Shown one piece after another: positions 12,963 to 27,273 of a DNA stretch of 64,000 bases; position 1 is the stretch's first letter; the number at the start of each line of letters is the position of its first letter. Both the position numbers and the translations under genes were made by a program. The notes beneath the pieces were generated by a model that saw only the letters and a program-made list of their open reading frames with translations, was not told where the DNA came from and made no database searches. This DNA is from Adineta vaga (Eukaryota; Rotifera). The stretch spans positions 13,888,001 to 13,952,000 of the forward strand of contig CP075494.1 in NCBI GenBank assembly GCA_021613535.1. The letters run 5' to 3'.

Positions 12963-14249
12963 TCATTGTTTATATTGTATGTTTATCTTTTTATTTCTAC
13001 GTTTAACTGTATATTTGTCCGAGAAGATTTTCGAATGAATAACAGAATCCAATTTCTGAATAATTTCATTATTAATTATTGGAATATGAAATGTTAATGA
13101 ACGACAAGCAAAAACATTACGATCAATTAAATAGAAAAATTCTTCTGAAAAGATTTCAATATTTTTTTTGATAAAACGTTTGATTTCTAAACATTTTATC
13201 ATTCGACACAATCGAAATAAATATGTCAGCTGGTCCCAATCATCAGCTTCTTCAATATAAAGTGATTTAATAAGACATTCTTTTCTTATGTTAAAAAACA
13301 TGATATCATCACATTTTTTAATTAACTGTGTCATATTTTGATCTAATTGAAATGAATGAATTTTTAATGTTAATAAATGAGTTAAACAACGTAGAATTAG
13401 AAGTAATTTTTGAAATGGTATTTGTTTCATTGAAATCTCTACATGATAAATATGTACATGATATACCACACAACTTAAGTCATTCTCTACCCAAAAATTC
13501 AATGAATTATAAGAGTTCATTAAAAATAAATAATTTGATGATGAAGAATCAATATTTTCATGTTGGAAAATTTCATTCGATGTTTTTCTAAAAGAAGATT
13601 TTTGAACAATTTGAAGAAAAAAAAAGATTATTTAATTATTTTACCTATACGGATAAATGATATAGTTGATATTTTTCTTATCAATAATTATTTTAAACAA
13701 CCACTTTCGTTCAATCCAAAATGATGAAGAAAATTGATCTAATTCAAAACAGCTGGAATTTAGTCTGTTATCTACATATTGAGAATATGTCATATAAAAT
13801 TTTTCTAATTCAGGATAATAATATGAAAGAAATTGTTCCCATCGATTTGCATCAAGCAATTTTCGATCATTTGAATAAGAAATCGATAAGATTTTTAAAT
13901 TTGATTTTGAACATAATTCCGTTGAAGATATTTTATTATTTGTAAAAAGAAATTTGTTAAGATTGAATAAATAAAAATGAGTTTTTATTAATATTGTCGA
14001 TGAATTAAGTAATTGTTGAAACCGATAACTAAGATATGAAAATGTTTGAACTATTTCATAACCATTGAAATATTCAAATAGATCATAAAATATTTCATTG
14101 GAAAAATCTTCAAAACATCTTATTGATTGTTGTTCTATTTACACTAAATAAGATCCTATTTTTCATTAAAGAAATAACTTACTCGAATGTTTCTTCATTG
14201 CTTCACTATGAGATTTATTGAAAAGGAAGTTTTCTTCAAGTTTATTCAT
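12963..14249 (-). CDS. F-box-like protein
   Basis: Three exons join in frame: 14249-14183, about 14134-13645, and about 13587-12963, giving roughly 390 residues. Near residue 27 there is an F-box-like segment (CFEDFSNEIFYDLFEYFNG, then FSYLSYRFQQLL). The rest is a long Leu/Ile/Phe-rich, leucine-repeat-like region (for example LLILRCLTHLLTLKIHSFQ and YLFRLCRMIKCLEIKRFIK). F-box proteins recruit substrates to SCF ubiquitin ligases through Skp1. Bdelloids carry many divergent proteins of this layout, and substrates are unknown. The gene appears intact. It sits between decayed genes, is very AT-rich and codes many Asn/Lys/Ile/Phe residues. Confidence 0.65.
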
Positions 14250-14480
14250 ATTCAATATATGCTTGACATTTATCCAATTTTTATATCATAAATGAACAAA
14301 AGAAGAAATCAGTATGGACGACTAAAGACGTAAACAATGAAAAAGACAGCTAATATTGATTCATTTTTTCAGATATGTTTGACCCCTAATACATTCATTA
14401 AATGAATTTCAGACAGAAAAGAAAATAATCAAGTGTCCTTAAATAATGATATGAAAAAGAAAAAAAACAAACGAATTGGT

Positions 14481-14542
14481 GTGAAGCTAGCGCGACGAAA
14501 CAAAGATTTAGCTAAGTCTTTGTTTCGTCATGCTGGCGTCAC
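14481..14542. repeat. 26-bp imperfect inverted repeat (hairpin)
   Basis: Bases 14481-14506 and 14517-14542 are inverted copies that match at about 22 of 26 positions, including a perfect inner 13 bp (GACGAAACAAAGA). A 10-base loop separates them. It is more GC-rich than its surroundings. It may be a tiny foldback remnant or a structured RNA element; nothing decides which. Confidence 0.6.
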
Positions 14543-14694
14543 ATCGATATTCTCAATCATTTACTTTTCCGTATTATTAATCAAACATTAAGAATAGAAA
14601 ATCTTCAACTTCATTATTTGTTTAATAAACAGAAAAATATATTTGATTTATTATATCGTGGATAAATGTTATCAAATGAAGAATTTCAATAAAT

Positions 14695-15235
14695 ATGTTT
14701 TTTTCAACAGCAAAAGATAGTAATATAGCAGAAGAATTTGTTAAATGTGAATCATATCAAGCAGGAACTGATAAAACAAGTGTATTATTTTATATTCTGA
14801 AAGATTTATTACATTCCAAAAGAATTATTTTTGTCGATATTGAAAAAAAGAAGTTTTATTTGATATTGGATCAATTATCAGAATTGAAAATGTTATTTAT
14901 GGAAGATTTATTTAATAACAACAGATGAAGAATCAGATCATATTCAAATTTATATTAAATTTATTGAACAAGAAACTAATCCAACAATACTTTTAGGTAC
15001 TCTATTAATTGATATTGGCGATGCAAATTATGTAAGATTTTATTTTGAATATTTACTTGAAACACCAATGAGATATGAACAAGATTTACTAAATATTTGT
15101 CATAATTTTGGGTCGTGCAATTCATGCACAAGGAAGTTTTCTTGATGCAAAAAATTATTATCAATATACGTATGAAATACGAAAAATTCGTGAGGACAAA
15201 TTTGGTATTAAAAGATCATTAATAAGACTTGAATA
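14695..15235 (+). pseudogene. Decayed ADP-ribosyltransferase-like / TPR gene fragment
   Basis: Three consecutive reading frames carry pieces of one protein. 14695-14928 encodes FFSTAKDSNIAEEF and later LDQLSELKMLFMEDLF, resembling the C-terminal part of an ART-type (NAD-dependent ADP-ribosyltransferase) fold. A second frame (about 14928-15110) gives ILLGTLLIDIGDANYVRFYF and PMRYEQDLLNICHNFG. A third (about 15110-15235) gives GRAIHAQGSFLDAKNYYQY, a TPR-like helix pair. Bdelloids have many proteins with an ART-like domain followed by kinesin-light-chain-type TPRs. The frame changes, the missing 5' part and abutment on an inverted-repeat element at 15238 indicate a dead fragment. Family assignment is from memory of motif layout, so moderate. 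Confidence 0.55.
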
Positions 15236-15237
15236 TT

Positions 15238-15784
15238 CCCTCGACTGAAAGGAGGGTCAAATGAAAAAAAAGTTTGTTTGTTTGTCTGTCTCAGGGTCAA
15301 AGGTCGAAAAAACATTTTTTTTTTGAAAATGCTCAAAACTTCATAAAACATCGTTTGTGAGGGATTAGGGCAAATTACAAAACAATAACTGTTTGTAATT
15401 TCGAAACAAATTTATGTTCGTCGCCAATTTCTACACTTCCTCTATAGTAGCAGCGTCCTAGCGTCCTTAACTAGTCCACAAACATGCATGATTAAAGTCT
15501 TTCTTTTATAAAAACGAACTAATTTCTCTCGTTCGACGTCTGTTACATATACTGGACTGTACTGCAATAAATAAATTTTTGTTATACAGTTGATTACGGA
15601 AGTTTTGGAACAAATGTTCTCAAGCGTAATTTGAATTGGAAATTTTTTTTTGAAATATCTACGACATGACTTTCAAGATCATAAGCTAAAAAAGGACTAT
15701 GACGAGTACATAATAGTCAAATTCAAATTATTATGAATAACTTCAGCAAGAGAAAACGTTTACTGTTAGTCATTCAGTCGAGGG
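15238..15784. mobile_element. 547-bp element with 12-bp terminal inverted repeats (MITE-like)
   Basis: Bases 15238-15249 (CCCTCGACTGAA) and 15773-15784 (TTCAGTCGAGGG) are perfect inverted copies. The interior has no long reading frame, so this would be a non-autonomous DNA transposon. A TA on either side (15234-15235 and 15786-15787) could be a target duplication, but the spacing to the repeats differs by a base, so the target site is unsettled. It lies directly against the ART/TPR remnant. Confidence 0.55.
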
Positions 15785-17704
15785 TTACTTGTAGTAATAG
15801 TTATTTGTGCGCGTTTTCCTCTACAGAATCCGTAATTATAGGATTTTGTTTCATTCTTCATGAGCAGGAGACACTTAAATAATGTATTTCGCCGATATTT
15901 AACTACACTCAAGTAGTATTTATCAGTCGAAGTCATTCGTTCGGCAAAAATGATAGAATCTAAAATTAGTTGTATATGCCAGTTACAAGATTGGATATCA
16001 ATTTACTCGACGTCATAAAACTTTATATACTAACGCGATATTTCAGTTATCTGATCAATAAATTTACCATTAATTTTATCATTGAAAGTATGCATTTATG
16101 AAGTTATCTGGAACGTTCTCATAACATAAGACCATGTGGTGAAACCGTTAAATACTTTTCAAACGAAATGACGGCTATTAAATACTAAAAATATGTGCTA
16201 CAAATTTTGGCATTTTTTTCAGATCCATTTCAAATACAGCAATCCTAGAAGCTATATGATGATGTGAATATAGTCTTTATGTTTTATATCATATCTTCTA
16301 TATTGCACTGAACATAAAAAGTATCTTTTAAATAAAAATTGCTCAGCTGCCGAAAAAATCAATACGATGAAGTTCTTATACATGTTTCATGATTGAAATT
16401 TTAGTACTGATCGTCATATGTTGCACAGACTATATCAAAAACTTTACTATATACTCTTTCAATGTGGTGACAATTTTTTTATGCTTTGAAACTACTAAGA
16501 AAACTTAGGGTAAGACAATTTTGCGATTTGACGGCAATTTAGATGAAGAATATAGACCTTTCACAGATGCCGCCTATAACCAGGGAGTAGTCATAGTAGT
16601 ATATATATATATAAATCAGTTGATTTTCTTTTCTTTGTTCAAGATTTTATGGTAAGTTTTATAAAATAATATTTTTTTTCGAAATAAAAAATATCTATTT
16701 TGTTGTTGTCAATAAACATTGGTTTACTGCTTAGTATAGATATTTTTACTTTTGCAGCATCTAACCAACTACAGTCAACTATCGCTACCATACCATATGA
16801 GAAATAAGAAGAAAGAAAGAAAAAAAAATAGAGAATGTTAAGGGGTAGCGATACGTAGTGTAAACGATGTGGGTACATTACATGTTGAACGAAATCAATC
16901 AATCGGATATGGACAGAGAGAAAAGAAAATTGCTGAGTAACCTTTTCAGATTGTTGTTTCATCTTCAACTAGCGTTACAAATATATTTCTCACTGTTCTT
17001 CACTACTGTACAATTGATCCAGACGTAGACATTGATTGATTTGTTTTTATTGTGAAGGTCGAACTATCACAACATCTTGCAACACCGAATGAACCCATTT
17101 ATATCACGTTCTATTCTATTCCCTAATATTCATTTTGCCATGTTTTTTTTCTTCACATCAGAATGAGTATTTCTATATGTCCCAAGTGAATAATCTTTGC
17201 TTGTAATTACCTATAATTATTAGTCTAACTTTATTATGGAAGTTAGTGAAATTAGTTTTAGATCGTACGTATTTTTTATTTTCATAATAATGAAGGTATG
17301 AATTTCGTTATCGTTTTCATGATTCCATTTGATTACGTAATGATAAACCTCTATTACTTCTCATTATTATCTATTATTGAAATATATATATCGATTGTGA
17401 AGAATATTATGACGATATCATTTCTCTAATTCTATTTTAGATATAATATGTTGATTTATTATCGTCATTATCTATTATTTTCATCTTCATCTATGATATT
17501 ATCAGGATTTAATCGACACGAATCATGTCTATGAATTATGTTTTCATATTAATAGATATTTAATTAATTACTATTCATCTTTAATACAAAAGAAAAAGAC
17601 AACGAACGAACCACAAACTCGATTGTTATCTCATTTCTGTTATCTTCTATAAAAACATCCATTTTGCATAATACAATAATTAACACATTGGATTTTTTTT
17701 GTCA
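15785..17704. other. Gene-free stretch upstream of N4BP2-like gene
   Basis: About 1.9 kb, AT-rich, with a short TA run near 16600-16613. I see no supportable exon. One minus-strand frame near 16710-16800 contains VDCSW but no surrounding homology. The right end should hold the promoter and 5' UTR of the N4BP2-like gene. Confidence 0.5.
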
Positions 17705-20700
17705 ATGTCGACTCAAAGTGAAAACGATCATATTAATAAACTTCAGGGAGACAACCAATCAAACGTAAATGCTCCACAGTAAGTTATCATGTTTTATTAA
17801 TTCTTCTACTTAGAATATTATCTATTAAAGATCATCCATCGATGGACATAATAATAATCAAGAAGAAGTAAGCAGAACAGATGATAGTAAAATAACGTAA
17901 GTCAAAACATTTTTTCGTATTAGTTTGAATATTTTGTAAAATTTTCACATGTTTTAGAGATAATTCAATGAATGAAACAGAAGCGAAAAATAATAATAAT
18001 GATGATATGGTAATAAATCCCAATACGACGACGATAGCCAATGTTACTGAAGGATCAGAACAACAACAACAAACACAAACCACAGAATCAACCATAAACA
18101 GTACTGAAGATGATTATCGACCTAAACGACCCTATAATTCAAAACCTAAATATTCAACGATGTCTTATCATCGAGCACCATATTATACAAATGGTTATTC
18201 ATATGGACCGGCACCCTATTATTTTTATCCAGTAGCACCAATCAATGAAAAACCAACACCATTGATGGTTATTCCAACACAACCGGCAACTAATACAACA
18301 ACAGTATCAGATAATTCAACCAGTAATTCAACAACAGTTTCACCTCAAAATTTACCACCACGTTTGAGGCAAACGTCAGTCAGTGAAAATGATTCAAATC
18401 CACAACAACAATCATCGTCGTCTCAAACCTCAACAGCCCAACCTCCAACAACCAATGGTCGTCGTCATCGAAGTATTTTACCACGTGGTAGTTGTAATTA
18501 TTATTCTCCACATCCACCACCCCTTATGGCTACACCACCTGGTGTTCTTTTCCCTTATCCACCAACTGTTCATCAACCAGGTCATATTGCATATAACATT
18601 CGAACACCAGATGAACTTGAATTGCTTGCTTTTCAACAACAACTAATGAACATACCGCCATCAGTTATTTGGCCACCGGCATCAGCATATTCTCACTTTC
18701 CATCATATTCAATGTATGATCCATCGTCATATATGTACAATAATTCATCAACAATGAATTCAAATAATTCATTACTTAATCCAGAAGCAGCAGAATGGGT
18801 ACCAACGAGTACTGATGCCGATACATCTTCATCAGATAACAATATTTTAATTGATGATGAAATCAATTTTCCACCATTAAATAATCATCGTGCAGAAGAA
18901 AATAATTCAGAACAGAAACCTCAAGTAGAATCTTTTCAAGATACAATTTCAACTAATAAAACAGATGATAATACAACAGTAATTTCATCGAAACTTGATT
19001 CAACTATTACTAATCCAGCATCTAGTCAAGATGATAATAAAAATTCATCATTATCAAAACCAACAACGGTGACATATTCAACTGTAATTCTTCAGACACC
19101 AGCTGTCAATAAACTACCTAAGAATCCACAAAGTCAACAACAATCAACGAATCATATACAGGTTTCAACAACAACGAAAGATCGACCAACGAAACAACAA
19201 CCAATCGTTCGTAATTCAAAAGATAATTCTTCTCGTCGACGTCCATATCCATCAAATCGAAATAATTTCAATCGTACACGAAATATTCTTCCAACAGAAA
19301 CACCAAAACCGCAAGAACAAATTACGGACGATTGGATCGAAGTTAAATCGAAAAAAACAAAAAAATTCGATCGTTCAAACAATGATATTCAATATGAAAA
19401 TTCATTAAAAATCTCTTCGAAATTAGCGTCAGATGAAAAACTTCATAAAACAATATCACCACCCTCATCATTATCATCTGCTGATGAAAATACAACAACA
19501 ACAACCTACTCATCCGAAGAAGAAGAAGAAGAAGATGATGATGTAGACGATGTAAATAATCCATCCAATGATACACTTTCAGATGTTGTTGAAAATAAAA
19601 CAGTAATAACGGCCACAGTAACAACAGATTATAATCAAACAATTATCGAAAATATACATAAACGACTTGATAATGGTGAACAATTATTAATTCTTATGAG
19701 AGGATGTCCAGGTGAGTCATTATGATATTTAATACGTTCTCATTCATATAATTTATTTCATAGGTTCTGGTAAATCAACATTAGCTAAGTAAGTTTGTAT
19801 TTTTATATTTAAAACATTTATCGCTATTCTTTATTCAATAGATCACTCAATGATGGATATAATGGTCAAATATTATCTACAGATGGATATTATCGAGATA
19901 ATAACAATCTCAATGAATATTTCTTTGATCCATCGAAACATGAAGATGCGCATTATTATTATAATAGTCGATTAGGTTGGATATCTTTCTTTCTTTTTCA
20001 GAGCATTTCGATATTTTTCTATTCTATTTTCTAGCATCAGATGCGTTCAAACAAAATATTTCTCCCATCATTATTGATAATACAAATATAACAACATGGG
20101 AAATGAAACCATATGTTTTAATGGTAAGCATCAATTGATCTCATTTGTTTTAAGATTTTAACATTAATTATGTATATAGGGCAAAGAAGCAGGTTATGAA
20201 ATACTTCTAGTCGAACCACAAACACCTTGGCGTTATAAAGCTCATGAATTAGTCAAGTAAGTTCATTTACTTTTCGTAAATCTTGATATTTTTGATCGAC
20301 CTTTTCAAATACAGATACTCATTTAGTCTATTGTGTGGTATGTTTATTTTCTATTCATGTAGAACGACTCTTTTTTTCTTTTCACTGGGAAGCTTGTTTT
20401 CTTAAGCTTTTTGCATTGACCTTATATTTAATTATAGAAAGTTTCAATCAATATCATAAAGATACATTCTATCAATCACTAATATACTTTTTAACGATAT
20501 ATTCCGAAGAAAGTCTTCAATGAAAAACAATGCTCATTATTCTCAAAGCTTAATTCTTATAATATGCAGAGAATATTCTAATAATCTATATTTAAAATGC
20601 CTGGTTCGCGTAAAAAAAAAGAAAAAAAAATGACGTAATTCGAAAGAATTTTGAAATTCTCTTCTTCAATATTTTTCTGATCTTATAATAATAAATTTAT

Positions 20701-23700
20701 AAGTCTGAAAAGTTATATTGACTTCTTATTCTTAATTGTTTATATTTTTCTACAAAGATTGATTTTATTTTTTCAATTTAGACGTAATGTTCACAGTTTA
20801 TCATTACAACGTATTAACGATATGTTAAATCGTTTTGAACATAATGTTACTATTGAAAATATTATTGATCAAACAAAAACAAATATCTACTTACCTTGTC
20901 AATCTCCACAAATATTCGATCCACATCAAACAGATAATGAATCGATTGATCCGATATTAACATCGAAAAAATTCTATGAAATTATCGATGATTCAAACAT
21001 TCTAAATGATGTTCGTCTTTGTATTAATGATATGATCTTATTTTTAACATCAAATTTCTATCAAACATCTCAATCATCGACATCATTATCGATTTCATTT
21101 TCCGATCTATCATTAATTCCTTCATCACCATCGACACCAACAACACCACATTCACTATTTCATCGATCATTATCACGTTTTTCATCAACAACAACTAGTC
21201 AAGATCATTCACTTACGAATGATCATTTCTTACGTTTACCAACGACATCATTTTCACGTTGTATCGAAAATATAACACCACCATCATCATCAAATTCAAG
21301 TATTATTGGAAAAAAACGACGAAAAAGTAAAAATAAACAATCACCACATCAATCTGATGAAATGTTATTCAATACAAATAATAATAATAATAATCAGATG
21401 ATCAATGAAGAAGATAATTATTCTCAACAATCAATATATAATGTTTGTCTTCCAGAAGATTGCACTGATTTTATTGTTATTGATGAACAGGATAAGAATG
21501 ATTGGTTTCATAATTTGACTCAAACATTTCAAATACAAGGCAATTCTAACCGGTAAATGACGTTTTATTTCTTTTGATTTCAAAGCAAATTGTCTATGAC
21601 TCATTTTGTCGTCGTTTTTTCCTCTTTCCTCTACGAATTCATATATGTAGTGGCGCTCGCCTTCTACAGGAGAAGAATGTAATAAACGTCTATTATGTCT
21701 TGTTTTTTTTTTGACTACTTCACTTTACTCTCACATGATCATTTGTCTCGCGTAAAAAAATTTAATTTCTACGATGGAAAGTACTCTAAAGAAAATGTAT
21801 AAAGAAACAATGAGGTAAATTCTAATTTCATGCGAGAATTTATTTTTCCTCTTCAATCATGATTGTTATGAACTATTTTATTTTATCTAGGGATCATTCA
21901 TCCACAATCCCACATCAACAAAAACCCGTTTCAAATAAAAAATCTCAATTATTGAATATCATTCATGATGGATTAACAAAATCATCAACAACAATTGAAC
22001 AACGTTCATCCATTTCCATGAATCATATGGCTATTCAATGTTCATCAGAAGATTTCACTCAAGATATTTATGATACTGATCGAATTCTATTCGGTCATTT
22101 ATCGAGTCAATCAACTCTTTCATCACCTATTTCCCCACCTCCAGGTTATATCGATCGTGGTATACAAGTTGATTTAAATGAACATAATATTAATTCTCTA
22201 GCAGATTTAATTGAATTCTATTCTGATCGTTTATCATCAGAAATAGTCAAACAATTTTATGAACTATGTAACTCAGATATGTCATGGTCTCGAACACATA
22301 TTGATGAATATCTTAAACATATTCGTATCGAATCAACAATTCCAACATTAAGACAGTTAAGTTTTAATGCATTAAATCAATGGAATGAACAAATTAAATA
22401 TTCAAATCCATCATTTGATACCATATCAATCGGAGATATACTTCAAGATATAAATGATGACGATGCTTTCGAAGAATTAATCTTAGATAATGAAACAAAG
22501 TCGAATTCAATAGAAATGACTGATTCAAATCAAATTATAGTTCCATGGTCAATGATCAATTCATTACAGGAATTATATGGTGAATTACCAACAACATCTT
22601 CATTTTCGTATGATACAAATGGTTTATCATTACCATTAGATGATGAACTTTCAATGAATATTTATCAATCACTACAAAGATTTTTAGGTGTATCGAATCA
22701 AATAACTAAACCGGTGAACGAAAAGAAAGTCACGAAGGAAAATAAAAAAGTCACTAAACAACCACAACAACGAAACTTACCAAAACTAAACGAATCAAAT
22801 GCAATCAATTCAAATAAGAAAACTAATGGTCCATCGTTACAAGACATTATGAATGAAGAATTGAATTACCTTCAAACACAAAAATCAGTACCGGTATGAA
22901 ATAATCATAGAATTATTCGATAGGCAGTTTCATTTTTGTTTAGAAAGAAAATCGTTTTCTTTTTATAAACCTCCTTTTTTTCTGGTTCATTTCAGAAACG
23001 TCCACTTGATTTTGCTAGTCAACATAAATTACGAGAATTAGAACGTCATTTTCCAACTATTTCAGCCGATGTTATGTATGAAATCTTTTTGGAAAATGAA
23101 TCAGATTATGATTTAACATTTGTTTGTATTTCGTCAATGCTTGACGAAAATGCTTTGGTTGCAACACCGTCCAAACCTCAATCACTACCGCAACCACCAT
23201 CACCACCCACATCAACTATCAATCGTTCTACAACAGTAGCAACAACAACATCATCATCGTTACAACAATCTGAAGTTGAATCATATGAAATTGCCAGACG
23301 TGATGCTCGTAATTGTGCTTTAAAACGAAAAGATTGTTATCTTAAAGCAGATCAAGCCAATCGTCATGGAATGTCTGGTGTTGCATCATATTATATCAAT
23401 CAAGCTCGAGAACAAACTCGATCTATGAAAGAAGCGAATCGTATCGCATGTGAATATTTATCTCGAAAAAGACTTATTCAATTTCGTCAAACACATCGTC
23501 TTGATCTACATGAATTACATGCAGATGAAGCACTTATTTTATTTAAACTAGTAGAACAAGAATTAAGTGAAGGAAATCGACGAACAACACCAAAATCTAT
23601 TGAAGTTATTACTGGTTATGGTAAAAATTCACCGTATGGCGGTGGTTCGGGAAAAATACGTTCCGTTATTCTTTCTTATTTACGACAAAAAAATTATAAG

Positions 23701-23823
23701 TAAGTTATTTCATAAACAAATAAGAACAATCATATAAATTAATTTATCGTTAAATAAAACTCTATTTTGAATTGTTTTAGATATTCAGAACCAAACAAAG
23801 GTGCGATTTCAGTGCAATTTTAG
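17705..23823 (+). CDS. N4BP2: N4BP2-like protein: P-loop kinase, CUE, DUF1771 and Smr domains
   Basis: Eleven exons join in phase: 17705-17778, 17831-17896, 17958-19711, 19764-19788, 19842-19975, 20035-20123, 20180-20256, 20782-21552, 21891-22893, 22996-23699 and 23781-23823. The product is about 1580 residues. A disordered Ser/Thr/Gln/Pro-rich N-terminal part precedes a P-loop (GCPGSGKSTLAK, split across two introns) with downstream STDGYY and IIDNTNIT, the polynucleotide-kinase-like domain. After long linkers come a CUE-type segment (RELERHFPTISADVMYEIF), DUF1771 (ARRDARNCALKRKDCYLKA) and a C-terminal Smr domain with LDLHELH and GYGKNSPYGGGSGKIR. In vertebrates N4BP2 has 5'-polynucleotide kinase and Smr nuclease activity. 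The domain order agrees. The 525-nt intron 20257-20781 is unusually long for this locus. Confidence 0.88.
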
Positions 23824-24961
23824 CCAATGCACAAAAACGTTTTTTTTGATGGACTTTTAATAATTAGTTTAAAGCTATTTGATTGTTTTCTTTTCTCTTT
23901 GATTTGATTTGTTTATTTTTCTTGTGTGTTGAATGTAGGTAGCGCGTGTATGCGCAGTGATCTTCTCTACGATTTCACACTAGCTCTATTAGTTGTTGTT
24001 GTTGTTCCTTTTTTCTTGTGTTTAGCGCGAGTCTTTCACTAGTTTCTTTTCTCTTTATTCAACTCTATTACTATGATACGCATACATTTATTATCGATTG
24101 TAGTTCTTTCTCTGTCCTCGAGATATATATATATATATATATCTGTGTGTGCGTGTTTTGCAAGGAAAGAAAAAAACAAAAACAACAAATCGTGTTTGAA
24201 AGAGATATACTGAATCTCATACAGTTTATCTCTTGTTTTTTTTGTTCACCGTGTGACTTTTCTTCTTCTTCTGTTTATTTATTTCATCACTTATCCGGTT
24301 AGTTTTGATTTGCTCTTTTCTTCATGCTAACAGCTCAGGAACTTTGTTTTTTTGGCTGCTTCAGGAAGATGCACATATATTCAAGTATTTGAATGCTCCT
24401 TTTTGGTGCTAATTGATCAGACAATCATATGATCGATGAAGACGGTGTGTGTATGATTTTTTTTGTGTCTCATAATAATTAAAACGTGAATGATGACCAA
24501 AGGAAAAAACGAATTGATCGAGAAAGTGCCATTTCTTTTTCTTTTTCTTGTTTGCGTGTGTTTGTTTGTGTGTGTGTGATATTTAAACACCCCATCCGTG
24601 ATTAGAGTTATAATGTTTGTTTTTGAAGTAGAGTAAACAGGAGTCGCTTGCGTCTATGCAGCAGGATTTTGTCCAACTCTGTTCAATTTTGGTCAACTTT
24701 AACCATACATGCGTGTTTTGTTCGGTTATTTTTTTAGTGAAAACAGTCCTTGTTTTTCCTTTTTTTTGGCTTTCGTACGCGTTGTTTCAACTGGTTTTTG
24801 TTTTTGGTTTGTAGAAAAAGAAAAACAAACATTGAAAAAAAAATAAAGGATTAGGCAAATAAAAAAAAGAAAACATTAACTTATTCTTTTGTTATATGAT
24901 CGTGAATCTGTTTGCAGATATATAAATAAATATATTTATTACATTCGATAACGATACAAAG
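23824..24961. other. Intergenic region with simple repeats
   Basis: About 1.1 kb between N4BP2-like and UBE2K. It holds 3' UTR sequence, a (TA)n tract at about 24122-24143 followed by TG repeats, T-rich runs, and the UBE2K promoter side. No gene is visible. Confidence 0.55.
24122..24156. repeat. (TA)n and (TG)n microsatellite
   Basis: About eleven TA units followed by a short TG/CG-interrupted run; simple sequence. Confidence 0.8.
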
Positions 24962-25928
<967 letters not shown>

Positions 25929-27273
25929 AATAATTAGAATTAGACTCAAATGATGTTTCACTTCCTTTTTTTTATGATTATGAGTTGTTCTATTAATCTT
26001 TTTCTTTCTCTCTTTCTGTTTTCTTTTGCTCTATTTTTCTAAACAAACAGACTCGATAAATGAATGTATAAGTGTCATGTATAAATCATCAAAACAAAAA
26101 CTGTTCTTGTGATTCTCAGAGCGATAACAAAAACACTGTTTTTTTTTAAATGCATTTCTGTTAATTAAAAAATCATTTGACTGCATTCATTTCTTTTTCT
26201 TCATGTCTGTTCTAACAAAATGTAACCAAAAGAAAACTAAAAACAAGAATAAATTTTTGTTTCTCATAATTTTCTTATCTTATGGGCAAAATAAAACAAA
26301 CGATCTTGTTTTATTCTTTTCGATACGACATAATTGAATCTGACACCCGTAAAGTCAAGTTACCCTTGATACATAGATGAACATGTATTAACATATTAAA
26401 ATAACACTCAATCTTGATCTTAATCACGCACAAAATCAATTATATCGATCTTTTTAAGTATATTACTGTCATTCCTATCAGATTTCGTTCGTATTTCTTG
26501 AACAAAATATTTACATTCCAAAACACTTGATCTTCTGTGTTCTTATCTCTATCATCATCTTTGAATCCTACTTATCAAGATAAACAAATGAAAAGAAAAA
26601 GTCTTTTAACCTGTACTACAATCTCTATTGTAAGTTATTTATTATCTATCAACATAAAAGTTTAATTATATAGTATCAAAACATATCTGACCTCCTTTTC
26701 TATTTATAGAAGAAATATAAAAATAGATAATTGATCTTCTACTCGTCGACATATTTATATATTCTAATCATTTCGAGAATGCAGCTTTCGTAAATTATCA
26801 TCAGCAAATATAAATCTGTTTATATTCGTTTGTAATAATAAATTCTATTTATAGAATTGACTAAGCTTTGCGGAAAAAATATATTTATATATAAATCTAC
26901 TAGTAGTTCAGGAAGAAAATAATGACATAGTGATATAAGAAGAAGTTTTGAAATTGTCTCATCATGAACGCGATTGTAGTGAACGCATTCATTCTAAGTA
27001 GAAGAAGAAGAAAGTAAGAGAATACACTTAGTTCTCTAATGAAAAAAAGAAACCGATGTTGACACTCTTAGTTTCGTGATAATATTTGTAAGTTGATCTT
27101 TCATTCATTTACACGTTCATATATTTATCTATTAACTTGAATTCTCTTCGTTCAAATGTATTTTCATCTTATTACGGATTTATTATCTATCATAAATTAA
27201 CAGCAAGTAAAATACAACGTAAAAGTATTAGGAGAAGATTGATCTGATTTGTTAACCTTTGTATCAAATTTTC
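25929..27273. other. Intergenic region
   Basis: About 1.3 kb with the 3' UTR of UBE2K and AT-rich sequence. No exon supported before the candidate at 27274. Confidence 0.5.

Noticed and set aside
16710-16800. Minus-strand frame with VDCSW, the hallmark of TSR3 (18S rRNA aminocarboxypropyltransferase).
   Set aside because: Neither the preceding SPAD-type segment nor the following LLPFLVAANPVNYG-type segment is present in any frame; probably chance.
18383-18646. Alternative plus-strand frame rich in His and Val.
   Set aside because: Out-of-frame shadow of the N4BP2 low-complexity exon.
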